This document shows positions 1 through 9,116 of a stretch of DNA of 64,000 nucleotides, in pieces. The stretch lies in the NCBI GenBank assembly GCA_963705955.1, contig CAVPLH010000006.1:1178001-1242000 (forward strand), in the 5' to 3' direction. The notes under the pieces are model-generated. The model searched no databases, was not told where the DNA came from, and saw only the letters and a program-made list of their open reading frames with translations. Source of the stretch: WHSW01 sp963705955 (lineage in GTDB: Bacteria; Actinomycetota; Thermoleophilia; Solirubrobacterales; 70-9). Made by a program: the position numbers and the translations under genes. How positions within the stretch are numbered: the stretch's first letter is position 1; every line of letters starts with the position of its first letter.

Positions 1-481
1 GAGCTCTCGGCCGCGGCCCAGAAGCTCGTCGAAGCGTCGTGGTCGTAGGTCAGGCCGTTGACGTGGTCGTCGATCATGAACCCGACCAGGCCGAGCTCGC
101 CGATGGAGCGCGCCATCTCGCGACTCGCCCGCTCGATGTCCTGCATCGGCAGCGTCCCGAGGCCCATGAAGCGGTCGGGACGGTCGCGGACCATCTCGGC
201 GACCTCCTCGTTGCAGTCGCCGGGCGATCGCGGCGGTCGTCTGCGGGCGCCGGACGTACTGGTAGAAGACGTCGGTCGGGGAGACGACCTGGACGTCGAC
301 CTCGAGTCGCGTCCATCTCCTCGATCCGGCGCTCGGGCAGCCAGCGGTTCTTCGGGTTGTCGAGCTCGCCGTCCGCGCGGTCGATCCCGTGCCAGACGTC
401 GCCGGCGAGCACCGCCCGCTGGAACCGCTGCGGGCGTCACGTGGGCGTGGACGTCGATGACGCGGACGTCCTCGCCGTCAT
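1..481 (-). pseudogene. ACMSD-like amidohydrolase (amidohydrolase_2 family), frame-disrupted and cut by the window edge
   Basis: Joining the three minus-strand frames gives an amidohydrolase start: the metal-binding motif VIDVHAHVTP near 460-430, then DVWHGIDRADG, NPKNRWLPERRIEEMDA, VVSPTDVFYQYVRRP and DRPDRFMGLGTLPMQDI. The IDVHAHxxP motif and the 'ERRIEEMDARGVDVQVVSP' type of segment are typical of ACMSD / gamma-resorcylate decarboxylase-like enzymes, which are metal-dependent C-C decarboxylases or hydrolases. The ATG at 481 overlaps the stop of the upstream Dabb gene, so the two are probably co-transcribed. At least three frame changes occur in under 500 bp, and the C-terminus lies beyond base 1. 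The family is clear; the substrate is not. Confidence 0.7.
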
Positions 482-815
482 GCCCCCCTCGATGATCGGG
501 CGGTCACGATCGCATCGATCTCGTGCGACAGGCGGGCCGTCCACTCGTACTTCGTCACCGGGGCGACGGCGCGCATCACCTCCGTGTAGAGCGTCGCCGT
601 CGAGCAACGCCCGAGCGGCGTCCGATCGTCGGTGACGTGGACGTCGAGGATCCAGTCGTAGTCGGTCTTCATCGGCCCGACGTTCTCGCCGATCGTCACG
701 CTGCTCGACCCCGGCCGCCGACGCCGAGGCCCCGGGCCCGCTCGCAGGCCGCGCTCCTGCGCCGCGTCGTCGGCGTCGTCCGCCCAGACGAACATCGCCG
801 AGTGGCGGACGTGGC
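478..815 (-). pseudogene. Dabb (stress-responsive A/B barrel) domain protein, second copy, frame-disrupted
   Basis: The minus-strand translation reads VRHSAMFVWADDADDAAQERG, then SVTIGENVGP, YDWILDVHVTDD and LYTEVMRAVAPVTKYEWTARLSHEI. The pattern of 'RHxAxF', 'xxxxGxNxGP', 'YDxxLDVxFDD' and a terminal helix ending in a hydrophobic strand is that of the roughly 100-residue Dabb ferredoxin-like fold. That family includes small dimeric enzymes and cyclases. No ATG or GTG precedes the first motif; the first usable start is the internal ATG at 795. The stop TGA (478-480) overlaps the next gene's ATG. Frame changes near 720 and 610 garble the middle. Confidence 0.55.
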
Positions 816-825
816 CCGGCTGCGA

Positions 826-1205
826 TCAACGGCATCGCCGTCGTACCACCAGTCGACGCGGGCGGTCAGCTCGCCGCGGCTTGATCGAGGCGTTGTAGTC
901 GCCGACCTCGTGGTGGACGTCGTCGTCGTTGTAGGCGTCGAGCCCGGCCTGATCGTCGAAGTCGAGATCGAGCGCGACGTCGTAGTTGCTGGGCGGCCCG
1001 TCCTCGGCGGCCGCGCCAGCGCGGCGTCCGGTCCCAGGGCTTGATCTCGCGCAGGGCCGTCGAGCCCCCGAACAGGTCGTGCCGTAGTCGAGGGCGACGA
1101 CGCTGTCGCACTCGAAGCGCATGTACGCGAGGCCCTTCAGCATCGCCAGTCGCTGCTCCGGCGTGATCTCCTCGCGGAACAGAAGAACGCGGTGTGCCTG
1201 AGCAC
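826..1205 (-). pseudogene. Dabb (stress-responsive A/B barrel) domain protein, first copy, frame-disrupted
   Basis: The GTG at 1205 lies 10 nt after a strong ribosome binding site (GAGGAGGT on the minus strand) and gives 'VLRHTAFF'. After a frame change near 1173 the reading continues as EEITPEQRLAMLKGLAYM, and after another near 1080 as HDLFGGSTALREIKPWDR and YDVALDLDFDDQAGLDAYN...HHEVGDY. This is a textbook Dabb domain: an 'LRHxxxF' first strand, the 'TPEQ' helix and the 'DFDDxAxLxxYxxxxxHxxV' segment. A second Dabb gene follows directly, so the operon encodes two paralogues next to an amidohydrolase. Their role here, for instance as a lyase or cyclase on the same substrate, is inference. 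Confidence 0.6.
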
Positions 1206-1310
1206 GTGCCTGCTACCTCCTCGGTCGGGGTTGGCGTCTGCCTGGCCGACGCGGAGCCGGCCCGGTTGCGGGTTGCCGGGCTTGGCATCGACCCGAAGGT
1301 CGTCGATCCC

Positions 1311-2116
1311 TCAACCCGTGGCGGGGACGCCGTCGGCGGCCCCCGGGGAGCGCTTGGCGGAGCCGTTCGAGGCCTCCTCCTCCATCAGCTCGAAGAGCTC
1401 GAGGATGTCGGCCTGGAGCGTCACGACCTCGTGTTCGGTCTGCCTGCGTGGGTACGGAAGGTCGATCTCGATGTCGCGATATACTCTCCCGCGCTGCTCA
1501 TCATCAGCACGCGGTTGGAGAGCAGCACGGCCTCGAGGACGTCGTGGGTGACGAACAGGACCCCGGCGCCGGTCGTCTCCCAGAGCCGCTGCAGTTCCTC
1601 GCGCATCGTCCGTGCGGTGATCGCGTCGAGGTGGCTGAACGGCTCGTCCATGAGCAGCAACCCCGGGTCGACCGAGAGGGCCCGCGCGATGCCGACGCGC
1701 TGCTGCATGCCCCCGCTCAGCTGCCCCGGGTACTGCGCTGCCGAACTCGCGAGCCCGACGAGCTCCAGATAGCGCTTCGCCCGCTCGGTTCGCTGTCGCC
1801 GATCCCCGTCCTGGACGTAGAGAAGGTTGTCGAGAACCGACTTCCAGGGGAGCAGCCTGGGGTCCTGGAACACGTAGCCGATCTTGACGTCGTCGGACCC
1901 CTCTCCGACCAGCTCGAGCGTCCCCGAGGAGGGCAGCTCGACTCCAGAGACGAGATTGAGGAAGGTGCTCTTTCCGCAGCCCGACGGACCGACGAGTGAG
2001 ACGAACGTGTGCCCCTCCATCTCGAAGCTGACGTTGGTGATCGCCAGCACCGGGCCCTGGCCCTTCACGCGCGGCGGAAAGACCTTCCTGACGTCCTTCG
2101 CGACCAACCTAGCCAC
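1311..2116 (-). CDS. NitT/TauT-type ABC transporter ATP-binding protein (frameshift near 1495)
   Basis: Cytoplasmic ATPase of a nitrate/sulfonate/taurine-type importer. Visible motifs are Walker A GPSGCGKST, Q-loop FQDPRLLPWKSVLDN, signature LSGGMQQRVGIARAL, Walker B LLLMDEPFSHLD and H-loop VTHDVLEA. The GTG at 2116 is chosen because GGAGGG sits 8 nt upstream; the GTG at 2131 overlaps that site. Near 1495 the frame slips. The restored C-terminus (VYRDIEIDLPYPRR ... ELFELMEEEA) ends at a TGA at 1311. It is separated by about 7 kb of opposite-strand genes from the matching permeases and binding protein at 9-12 kb, but shares their promoter architecture. The substrate is unknown. Confidence 0.85.
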
Positions 2117-2160
2117 GGGGCAACCCTCCACCGTCGAGCCGTTCTCGGCGTTCCAACAGT

Positions 2161-2220
2161 TGTGCTAAACGAATAACAGCGGCGCTACTGTAACAGTAGG
2201 TGAGAACCGAAGTCAAGCGG
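2161..2220 (-). promoter_or_regulatory. Promoter/operator of the ABC ATPase-Dabb operon, matched to 12121-12180
   Basis: On the minus strand TTGACT (2211-2216) is followed after 18 nt by TACAGT (2187-2192). Next comes a block containing GCGC, GCTGTT and CGTTTAGCA. The second minus-strand promoter at 12121-12180 has the same order with a 17-nt spacer and differs at only a few bases over the first 32 positions. The -10 hexamer lies inside a palindrome, CTACTGTAACAGTAG (2185-2199), a plausible repressor site. A further GTTTAGC copy lies at 2252-2258 on the plus strand, on the side of the divergent gene. Confidence 0.65.
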
Positions 2221-2367
2221 CGGTGCGGTGGCCCGCTTTCCTGCCCGAGGTCGTGGTTTAGCGGGGCTCCGCGGCTCTCGGCACGGTGTTAGTGATACTG
2301 TGTCGCGGCTCACCGCTGGCCTCCCGACGCGTCGGGGCGCGTAACCGAGCGAGCACCGAAGGGACCG

Positions 2368-3610
2368 ATGGATCAACGGACCGGATTGGGCTCATACGCC
2401 CACGGAGCCTTCGCTGTCGACTACGAGCAGCGGGTCGGCATGGAGGAGCTTCGAGCGCAGCGACTGGAGCGCGCGCGCGCTGCGCTCGACGCATCGCCGA
2501 TGCGGGCGCTGCTGCTCTGGAAGGACGAGAACGTGCGCTTCGTCTCCGGACTGCGACCCCAGATCATCCAGGGCAAGTCGGCGCTGCTGAACGGCTGCCT
2601 GCTGGTCGAGGACGGCACGGTCGTCCTCTTCTGCTCCGGCGGCGAGGTCGATCGGGTGCGCGAGGTGATGCCATGGATCGAGCAGGTCGAGGCGGTCCCG
2701 ATCATGGAGGAGCGGGGCCTGGTCGCGGGCGCGGTCGAGGAGGTGATCGCGCCGGTGCTTCGGCGGCTCGAGCTGGACCGGGCGGCAATCGGGCTCGACC
2801 AGCCCTCCTACGCCCAGGTGCTGGAGCTGATGCGGGTCCTGCCGGAGGCCGAGCTGGATGACGGGGACGCGTTGATGCAGGCCGTCCGGCTCGTCAAGTC
2901 GGACGCCGAGATCGCGCTCATGCAGGAGGCGAGCGCGATTGCCGAGGCGGTGACCGAGTCGGCGATCGCGGCGGTACGACCCGGCGTGCGTGAGTACGAC
3001 GTGGTCGCCGACGCCATGCACACGCTCTATCGCCTCGGTGGCGAGATGGCGCATCTCGCGACCCCGTTCGTCGCCTCGGGCGAGCACATGAGCCCTCCGA
3101 ATCGCTTTGCATCGGACAAGCTGATTCGCGAGGGAGACCTGGTCTTCATCGACATCGGCGCGATGTAGAACGGCTACTACTCCGACATCGGGCGAACCGT
3201 GATCTGCGGGCGGCCGAGCCGGCGCCAGCAGGAGGTCTTCAGCGCGGTCTACGACGCGCTCTGGCGCCGCACGGGAGGCGATGCGCCCCGGGAACACGAA
3301 CGACGACGTCGCCGATGCCGTCCGGGCTGCCGGCGGGCGCGGCGGGCTCGAGGAGTCGTTCCTCAGCCTGTTCATCGGCCACGGCGTCGGGATCGGGGCG
3401 AACGAGCCTCCCTACGTCGGCGAGGCGCTGCCCGGCGACGCGACGGTCGAGTTGCGCGTCGGGATGACGATGGCGATCGAACCGCTGATCTGGGTCCCCG
3501 GCGTGCCCGGCGGTGGCGGCGTCCGACTCGAGGACACGATCGCGGTCGCCGAGGGCGGCGGCGTGGCTCTGACACGGACCGCATTCGACGAGCGGTTGCT
3601 ACTCCAGTGA
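2368..3610 (+). pseudogene. M24 family metallopeptidase / creatinase-like protein (in-frame TAG and frameshift)
   Basis: The pita-bread fold M24 family covers Xaa-Pro dipeptidases, creatinases and lyases such as DddP. The ATG at 2368 follows GAAGGGA. The creatinase N-domain is seen as MRALLLWKDENVRFVSGL. The metal-site strands follow: LVFIDIGAM, then NGYYSDIGRT (the two Asp ligands), HGVGIGANEPP (His) and MTMAIEPL ... GVRLEDTIAV (two Glu). A TAG at 3166-3168 interrupts the strand just before NGYYSD, where relatives usually have an aromatic residue, and the frame slips near 3280. All five expected ligands survive in the restored protein of about 410 residues. The N-terminal half differs from the second M24 gene downstream, so the two are diverged paralogues. 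Confidence 0.75.
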
Positions 3611-3627
3611 GGCGTCGTTCACGGTAA

Positions 3628-3639
3628 CACTGGACAGTG
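3628..3639. promoter_or_regulatory. Palindrome CACTGGACAGTG in the AT-richer gap between the two M24 genes
   Basis: Five-base arms with a 2-base centre lie 18 bp after the first M24 stop. They sit in the most AT-rich gap of the window (3610-3768), which also has TAAACTTAGATAGTAT at 3644-3659. The palindrome resembles the ACTG...CAGT core at 2187-2197. It could be an operator for the second M24 gene; no protein is identified. Confidence 0.35.
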
Positions 3640-3768
3640 ACTCTAAACTTAGATAGTATCGCTTAAAGATTCTCGATCGTCACTGACTCTGCCTCACTCG
3701 GCCAACGGGCTGACCGGGGTGCCACAGGGACGTCCGCCGCCCGTCAACGGGGGATGGAGGGAAGAACG

Positions 3769-5100
3769 ATGCTCAACCAACCGACCGAACGCTCCGAGCA
3801 GGCAGGCGGCAACGGCCTGACCGAGTACGGCAAGGGCATGGACCTCTCGTTCCTCGGCAAGCCGCACGAGTTCGACCCCCGCCGCGTCTACAGCACCACA
3901 GCCACCGACTGGCAGGGGCGGGTCGACTTCGACCGGTTGCGTCGCGACCGCCTCGGCGCGGGCGCGGATGATGATGGACGAGCACGACCTCGGCGCGCTG
4001 GTCTGCTTCGTCGGCGAGAACGTCCGCTACATCACCGGCGTCTTCCAGGGCAACTGGAAGAACAACATCTTCATTCGCTACTGCGTGCTGCCGCGCGGTG
4101 GCGAGCCGGTCCTGTTCGAGACCGCGGGCTCCGATCTCGAGTGCGCGAAGATCGACGCGCCGTGGCTGAACGGGCAACATCCGCCCGGCGATCACCTGGA
4201 AGTGGGCGGAGACCGCCGAGCAGATGATGGTCGACCGGATGGCCGACTCGATCCTCGAGGTGCTGAGGGAGCCGGGGTCGAGGACGAGCCGATCGGGATC
4301 GACATCTACGACCCGCTCGGCCGCCGCCGCGTTCGAGCGCACCGGGATCCGAACACGCAGCGCCTGGCCGGCGATGTCGGGCGCGCGGGTCGATCAAGAC
4401 CCCCGACGAGATCGAGTGCCTGAAGATCTCGAGCGCGATCGGCGACACGTCGTTCTGGAAGATCGAGAACGAGTGGCTCAAGCCGGGCGTCAAGGAGAGC
4501 TACATCACCGCGAAGGTGAACGAGTACCTCTACGAGCAGGGCTTCGACTTCGTCTACGACATCATCGTCGCCTCGGGCGGCAACACGAGCCCCTACCGCC
4601 GCTGGCACACCGACAAGGTGATCCGGCAGGGCGACCTCGTGATCGTCGACCAGAACGCCGTCGGCCCCGGCGGCTACTTCGTCGACTTCGTCCGCACCTT
4701 CAAGGTCGACGGAACGATGACCGTCAAGGAGCAGGACCTCTACAAGGAGTGCTACGAGTCGATGTACGCGGCGATCGAGCAGATGAAGGCCGGGAACACC
4801 ACCGCCGATGTCGCCTCGAAGTTCCCGGAGTACGCCGACGACCAGTACAGAACGGTGACCCTGCAGCAGTTCGCGCACTCGATCGGGCTCTCGCTGTACG
4901 AGGGCATGTGGATCTCGCGGGCGTACTCGCTCGACTACCCGGTCGAGCTCAAGGAGGGCATGTACTTCGCGACCGAGACGTTCGCCGGCCATCCCGGCCT
5001 CGAGCAGACGGTCCGCCTCGAGGAGAACCTGCTGGTCACCAAGGACGGGCCGGTGCTCTTCACCAGGCACCCGTTCTACGAGTACGCGCTCGAGGGATGA
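3769..5100 (+). pseudogene. M24 family protein resembling DMSP lyase DddP / creatinase (several frameshifts)
   Basis: The ATG at 3769 follows GGAGGGAAG. The restored protein of about 440 residues has an N-terminal extension (MDLSFLGKPHEFDPRRVYS), then DLGALVCFVGENVRYITGVF and KNNIFIRYCVLPRGGEPVLF. The intact C-terminal domain (4516-5100) keeps the five M24 ligands: Asp in LVIVDQNAVG, Asp in YFVDFVRTF, His in FAHSIGLSLYEG, Glu in YFATETFAG and Glu in VRLEENLL. The N-domain layout and the ending (HPFYEYALEG, against SYPFDPALMG in DddP as I recall it) resemble DddP. However, the DddP 'FDTD' pair is VDQN here, so DMSP lyase activity is not claimed. Four or more frame changes occur between 3950 and 4400. 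The stop overlaps the next gene's ATG. Confidence 0.7.
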
Positions 5101-6073
5101 GTCGCAAGGTACTGGTCACCGACCACGTCTTCGCCAACCTCGATATCGAAGGCTCGATTCTCGAGCCGCTCGGCTGCGAGCTGGAGCTCGCCGACGACAC
5201 GGGCGAGGCCGCGCTCGCCGCTGCCGCCGTCCGGGGCGGCCGCGATCCTGGTCTGCTACGCGAAGGTCACAGCGCCGGTCATCGACGCCGCGGCCGATGC
5301 GGGCTGCCGGGTGATCTCCCGCTACGGGATCGGCTACGACAACATCGACATCGACGGCGGCGACGCGCCGCGGCATCGTCGTCACCTACGTTCCCGACTA
5401 CTGCCTCGACGAGGTCGCCGACCACACGCTGGCGCTGCTGCTGGGCCTCGCTCGGGGGGTCGTCGATGCCGATCGCTCGGTTCGGGGCGGCGACTGGTCG
5501 GTCCCCCAGGGCGCGGTGCACCGTCTTCGGGGACGCAGGCTGGCCGTGATCGGCGTCGGTGGCATCGGGCGCCGGGTGATCGAGCGCGCCGCGCGCGTTC
5601 GGGTTCGAGCTGGTCGCCTTCGATCCCTACATCGAGGACTGGGACGTCGACGCCGAACGCGCCGACACGTTCGAGGACGCCGTTCGCGACGCCGACGCCG
5701 TTTCGCTGCACGTGCCTCTGACCGCCGGAGAACCGTCACATGATCGACCGGCGGGCGATCCAGGGAATGCGCAGGGCGCCGATCATCGTCAACACCTCAC
5801 GCGGGCCGCTGGTCGACGTCGACGCGGTAGCCGAGGCGCTGGAGAGCGGCGCGCTGGGCGGCGCGGCGCTCGACGTCACCGAGGTCGAGCCGCTGCCCGG
5901 AGATCACGCCCTGCGCCGTCACCCGCGCGCGATCCTCACCCCGCACATGGCGCTTCTACTCGGTCGAGGCGCAGGCCGAGCTGCAGCGGCGCGCCGCCGA
6001 GGAGGTGGCTCGGGCGCTTGCCGGCGAGCCGCCGGATCGACCGGTCAACCCCCAGGTCCTGACCGCGTCGTAG
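5097..6073 (+). pseudogene. D-isomer-specific 2-hydroxyacid dehydrogenase (PGDH/CtBP-like), frame-disrupted
   Basis: NAD-dependent oxidoreductase that would interconvert a 2-hydroxyacid and a 2-oxoacid. Restored motifs are the N-terminus RKVLVTDHVFANLDIEGS, ISRYGIGYDNIDID, DHTLALLLGLARGV, the Rossmann loop VIGVGGIGRRVIERA, catalytic Arg in IVNTSRGPLVD, Glu in TEVEPLP and His in ILTPHMA. The length of about 320 residues is normal. The ATG at 5097 overlaps the TGA of the M24 gene. About five single-base slips (near 5235, 5370, 5600, 5730 and 5950) break it as sequenced. The end is TAG at 6071. Substrate unknown. Confidence 0.75.
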
Positions 6074-6077
6074 TCCG

Positions 6078-6864
6078 GTGCCCGCCGAGCCGCGGCCGAT
6101 GCCGACCTATCCCGACCTCGAGGGCCGGGTCGCGCTGGTGACCGGCGGCTCGAAGGGGATCGGCGCGGCGACCTGCCGGGTGCTGGCCGCGAACGGCGTC
6201 AGGGTCGCGGTCGCAGCCCGTGACCAGAGCGGCGATCGACGAGCTCGTCGCCGAGCTCCGCCGGTCCGGTGCCGAGGCGATCGGGGTCAGCGCCGACTGC
6301 GGCGACGAGGACCAGATCGCCGCGATGCGCGACCGGGTCGAGGCCGAGCTCGGGCCGATCGACATCCTGCTCCCGTTCGCCGGCGGGTTCGGTGCGTTCA
6401 CGCCGATCGAGGAGATCACGGCACGGGAGTGGCGCGGGGTCATCGAGGCGAACCTGACGTCGACCTTCCTCACGGTCAGCGCCGTGGTCCCGAGCATGAT
6501 CGAGCGCCGCCGGGGCGTGATCGTGACGATGGCGTCGAACGGGGCCCGCTACCTGGACAAGCTTCTGACCGCGTCGTACGTGGCCGCGAAGGCGGGCGTC
6601 ATCCAGTTCACGCGCCACATCGCCAAGGAGCTCGGGCCCCACGGGGTCCGCGCCAACGTGCTCGCGCCGGCCACGGTCCGCTCGGAGCGCATCGGCCGGA
6701 TCATGGACGAGGAGGCTCGGGCGCGGACGGCGGAGCTGTCGCCGCTCGGGACGATGGGGACGCCCGAGGACTGCGCGCTCGCCACGCTCTTCCTCGTCTC
6801 CGACTCCGCCGGCTGGCTGACCGGCGTGACGCTCGACGTCGCCGGCGGCCGGATCATGCTTTGA
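6078..6864 (+). pseudogene. Short-chain dehydrogenase/reductase (one frameshift near 6225)
   Basis: Classical SDR of about 260 residues. It has the cofactor loop TGGSKGIGAA, the active-site Tyr/Lys in ASYVAAKAG, a Ser in TMASNGARY and the C-terminal LTGVTLDVAGG. It would reduce or oxidise a keto or hydroxy intermediate with NAD(P)H. GTG at 6078 or ATG at 6099 are both possible starts. The frame slips once in the region after VAVAARDQ. It sits 4 bp after the hydroxyacid dehydrogenase and 16 bp before the TPP enzyme, so a common transcript is likely. Confidence 0.8.
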
Positions 6865-6880
6865 GCGCCGGTCCGTCGAG

Positions 6881-8470
6881 ATGGCGACCCTGACTACCGC
6901 CGAGGCTGCGATCGCGCGGCTCGAGGCACACGGGATCCGGCAGGCGTTCGGGATCCCCGGCAGCCACAACCTGCCGCTCTACCGCTGCCTCGCCGGCTCG
7001 TCGATCGCGCACGTCACCCCGCGGCACGAGCAGGGTGCCGGCTACGCCGCGGATGGGTACGCGCGCGCCGGCGGCGGCCCGGCTGTCTGCATCGCGACCA
7101 GCGGGCCCGGGGTGCTCAACCTCGCAACCGCCGTGGCGACCGCTTACGCCGACTCGGTCCCGATGCTGATCCTCGCCCCCGGGATGAGCGACTCGGTTGC
7201 CGGACGTGACACGGGCCACCTGCACGAGGCCCGAGACCAGCGCGGTGCGATGGAGGGTGTGGCAGCCTCGGCCGTCAGGGTCGGCGGGCCGGCGCAGGCC
7301 GCGGCCGCGATCGACGGGGCGTTCGCGGCCTTTGCCTCGGGACGGCCGCGGCCGGCATACGTCGAGATTCCGCTCGACGCGATGGAAGCGACCGGCGATC
7401 TTCCGGCCGAGCCGCCGGTCGCCCGACCGCCGCCGCCCGACCGCGAGGCGGTCGCGGCGGCGGTTGAGCTGCTTCGGGATGCCGAGCGCGCGGCGATCGT
7501 GCTCGGCGGCGGAGCCGTGGACGCGGGGGCCGAGGCGCTCGAGTTGGCGCGGGTCCTCGGCTCCCCGGTGATCACGACGGCGAACGGGAAGGGAACCGTC
7601 CCGGAGCGCGACCCGGCCTCCCTGGGGGCCTCGATCCGGCTGCGCTCCGCGCAGAGCTTTCTCGCGCAATGCGACGCCGTGCTCGCCGTCGGCACCGAGC
7701 TCGCCGAGTCGGACCTCTGGCGCGACCCGCCGCTGCCGCTCGGCGGGCAGCTGGTTCGCGTCGACATCGACCCCGCCCAACGCGACCGGAACGCGCGCGC
7801 CGCGGTGGCGATCGTCGCCGACGCCTCGGCCGCGCTCGGGGCGATCCTCGCCGGGCTGCGCGGCTCCGCCGGCCGCGACCGGGGCGCCGGCACGGTCGAG
7901 GAGCTTCGCCTCCGGCTGCGGGCGGAGGCGCTCGCCGACGCGGGCGCATACGCCGATCTGATCCGGGCCCTGGAGAGCGCCCTCGGGGAGGGCGCGATTC
8001 TCGCCGGCGACTCGACCATGGCCTGCTACTACGGCGCCGTCCACCTCCTGCCCCGCGCCGCGCCGCGCCGCTTTCTCTACCCGACCGGGTTCGCCCCGCT
8101 CGGCTACGGGATCCCAGCCGGGATCGGCGCAAGGCTCGCGCAACCCGGGCGCGACGTGCTCGTCCTGATCGGGGACGGCGGTGCGATGTTCACGCTCCCC
8201 GAGCTGGCCGTCGCGAGCGAGCTCGACCTGACGCTGGCGGTCGTGGTCGTCAACGACGGCGGGTACGGGCAGATCCGGCGGGAGATGCTCGACCGGGGCC
8301 AGCCGCCGCTCGGGGTCGAGCTGGCGAGCCCGGACTTCGCCGCCGCGGCCCGCGCCCTCGGGGCCCGTGGCGAGACGATCGACGACCCTCGCTCGCTGCC
8401 GGCGCTGCTCGGCGACGCCTTCGCGGCCTCCGGGCCGACCCTGGTCGAGCTCCGCGTCGGCTCAGCCCGC
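6881..8470 (+). CDS. Thiamine diphosphate-dependent enzyme (acetolactate synthase / benzoylformate decarboxylase-like); 3' end uncertain
   Basis: A three-domain ThDP enzyme of about 530 residues. The catalytic Glu is in VTPRHEQGAGYAADGYAR, the Pyr domain has SGPGVLNLATAVATAY, and the ThDP-binding Mg site is GDGGAMFTLPEL...VVVNDGGYG. Such enzymes decarboxylate 2-oxoacids or join two-carbon units. The domain ends at about 8460 (PTLVELRV). The frame then runs on antisense through the convergent lipoprotein gene to 8917, which suggests the true stop was lost to an indel. Last gene of the plus-strand catabolic run. A link with the 2-hydroxyacid dehydrogenase (2-oxoacid product) is plausible but inferred. 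Confidence 0.8.
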
Positions 8471-9116
8471 CCCGATCGGCAAGACGAGGGCGTCGACCCT
8501 CCCGTGCGCGGTGGTCACCGCGAGGACCGGGCCCGCTTCGTCCGAGCCGGTTCCGTCGGGCGGCTCGACGAGGACCAGCGCGCCGGATCTCCCGCGGTGC
8601 GCATCGGGATAGATCCGGCGTGCCGCCGCGACGGACATGCCGGGTCGGATGCCCTCCGCGGTTCGCCACCTCGCCTTCGCGGCGGCCGGACCCGCGACCG
8701 TGATCGACTCGATTCCGGCCTGCTCGCCGCACGGGTCCGCTCCGCTCGGGGCGGAGAAATCGATCGTCAGGCCGAGGACCGGCCAGCGGCGTCGGCAGAG
8801 CTCGCGATGCCGAGCGACCGACGCCGGCTCGCCGAACGCCGCGGCGGCGACCGACGCGCTCAGCGGCGTGCGGGACGATCGGGCCGAACGCCGCCACGCC
8901 GACCGTCTGCACCTTGACGAGGCGGCTTTCCGGTCGCTGCACGAATTGCACCGCATCACCCTCGTCCCCGGAGCAACCCGGGAGGAGGATCCCCGCGACC
9001 AGCGCCACGATCCACACGGCCGGGCGGGCGCGCCGCGGCCGGCGAGGAGGCCGCGCTCCCGCGACCCCGGCGGACCCCGCGCCTACATCGTCCAGGCCGC
9101 GCTCTTCGCCCGCCAT
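8462..9116 (-). CDS. Putative lipoprotein of the ABC operon (one frameshift near 8875)
   Basis: The ATG at 9116 overlaps the end of the permease gene. Residues 33-50 form a lipoprotein signal (AVWIVALVAGILLPGCSG, lipobox LPGC). After a frame change near 8875 the protein continues LGLTIDFSAPSG ... GIRPGMSVAAARRIYPDAH and ends LVLPIGAG at a TGA at 8462, about 218 residues in all. I do not recognise the family. The 'GIRPGMSVAxARRIYP' stretch resembles small substrate-associated or beta-strand domains of secreted actinobacterial proteins. Its place at the end of the permease operon suggests an extracytoplasmic accessory role, which is inference. Confidence 0.6.

Noticed and set aside
2286..2861. 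Plus-strand frame overlapping the start of the first M24 gene
   Set aside because: It is an Arg/Ala/Gly-rich shadow in a shifted frame; the M24 protein in the neighbouring frame has clear motifs and an RBS.
3166..3168. Pyrrolysine or other UAG reassignment
   Set aside because: Many genes here end in TAG (comEA, hydroxyacid dehydrogenase, anti-sigma), and no Pyl genes are in the window. A single-base error or mutation is simpler.
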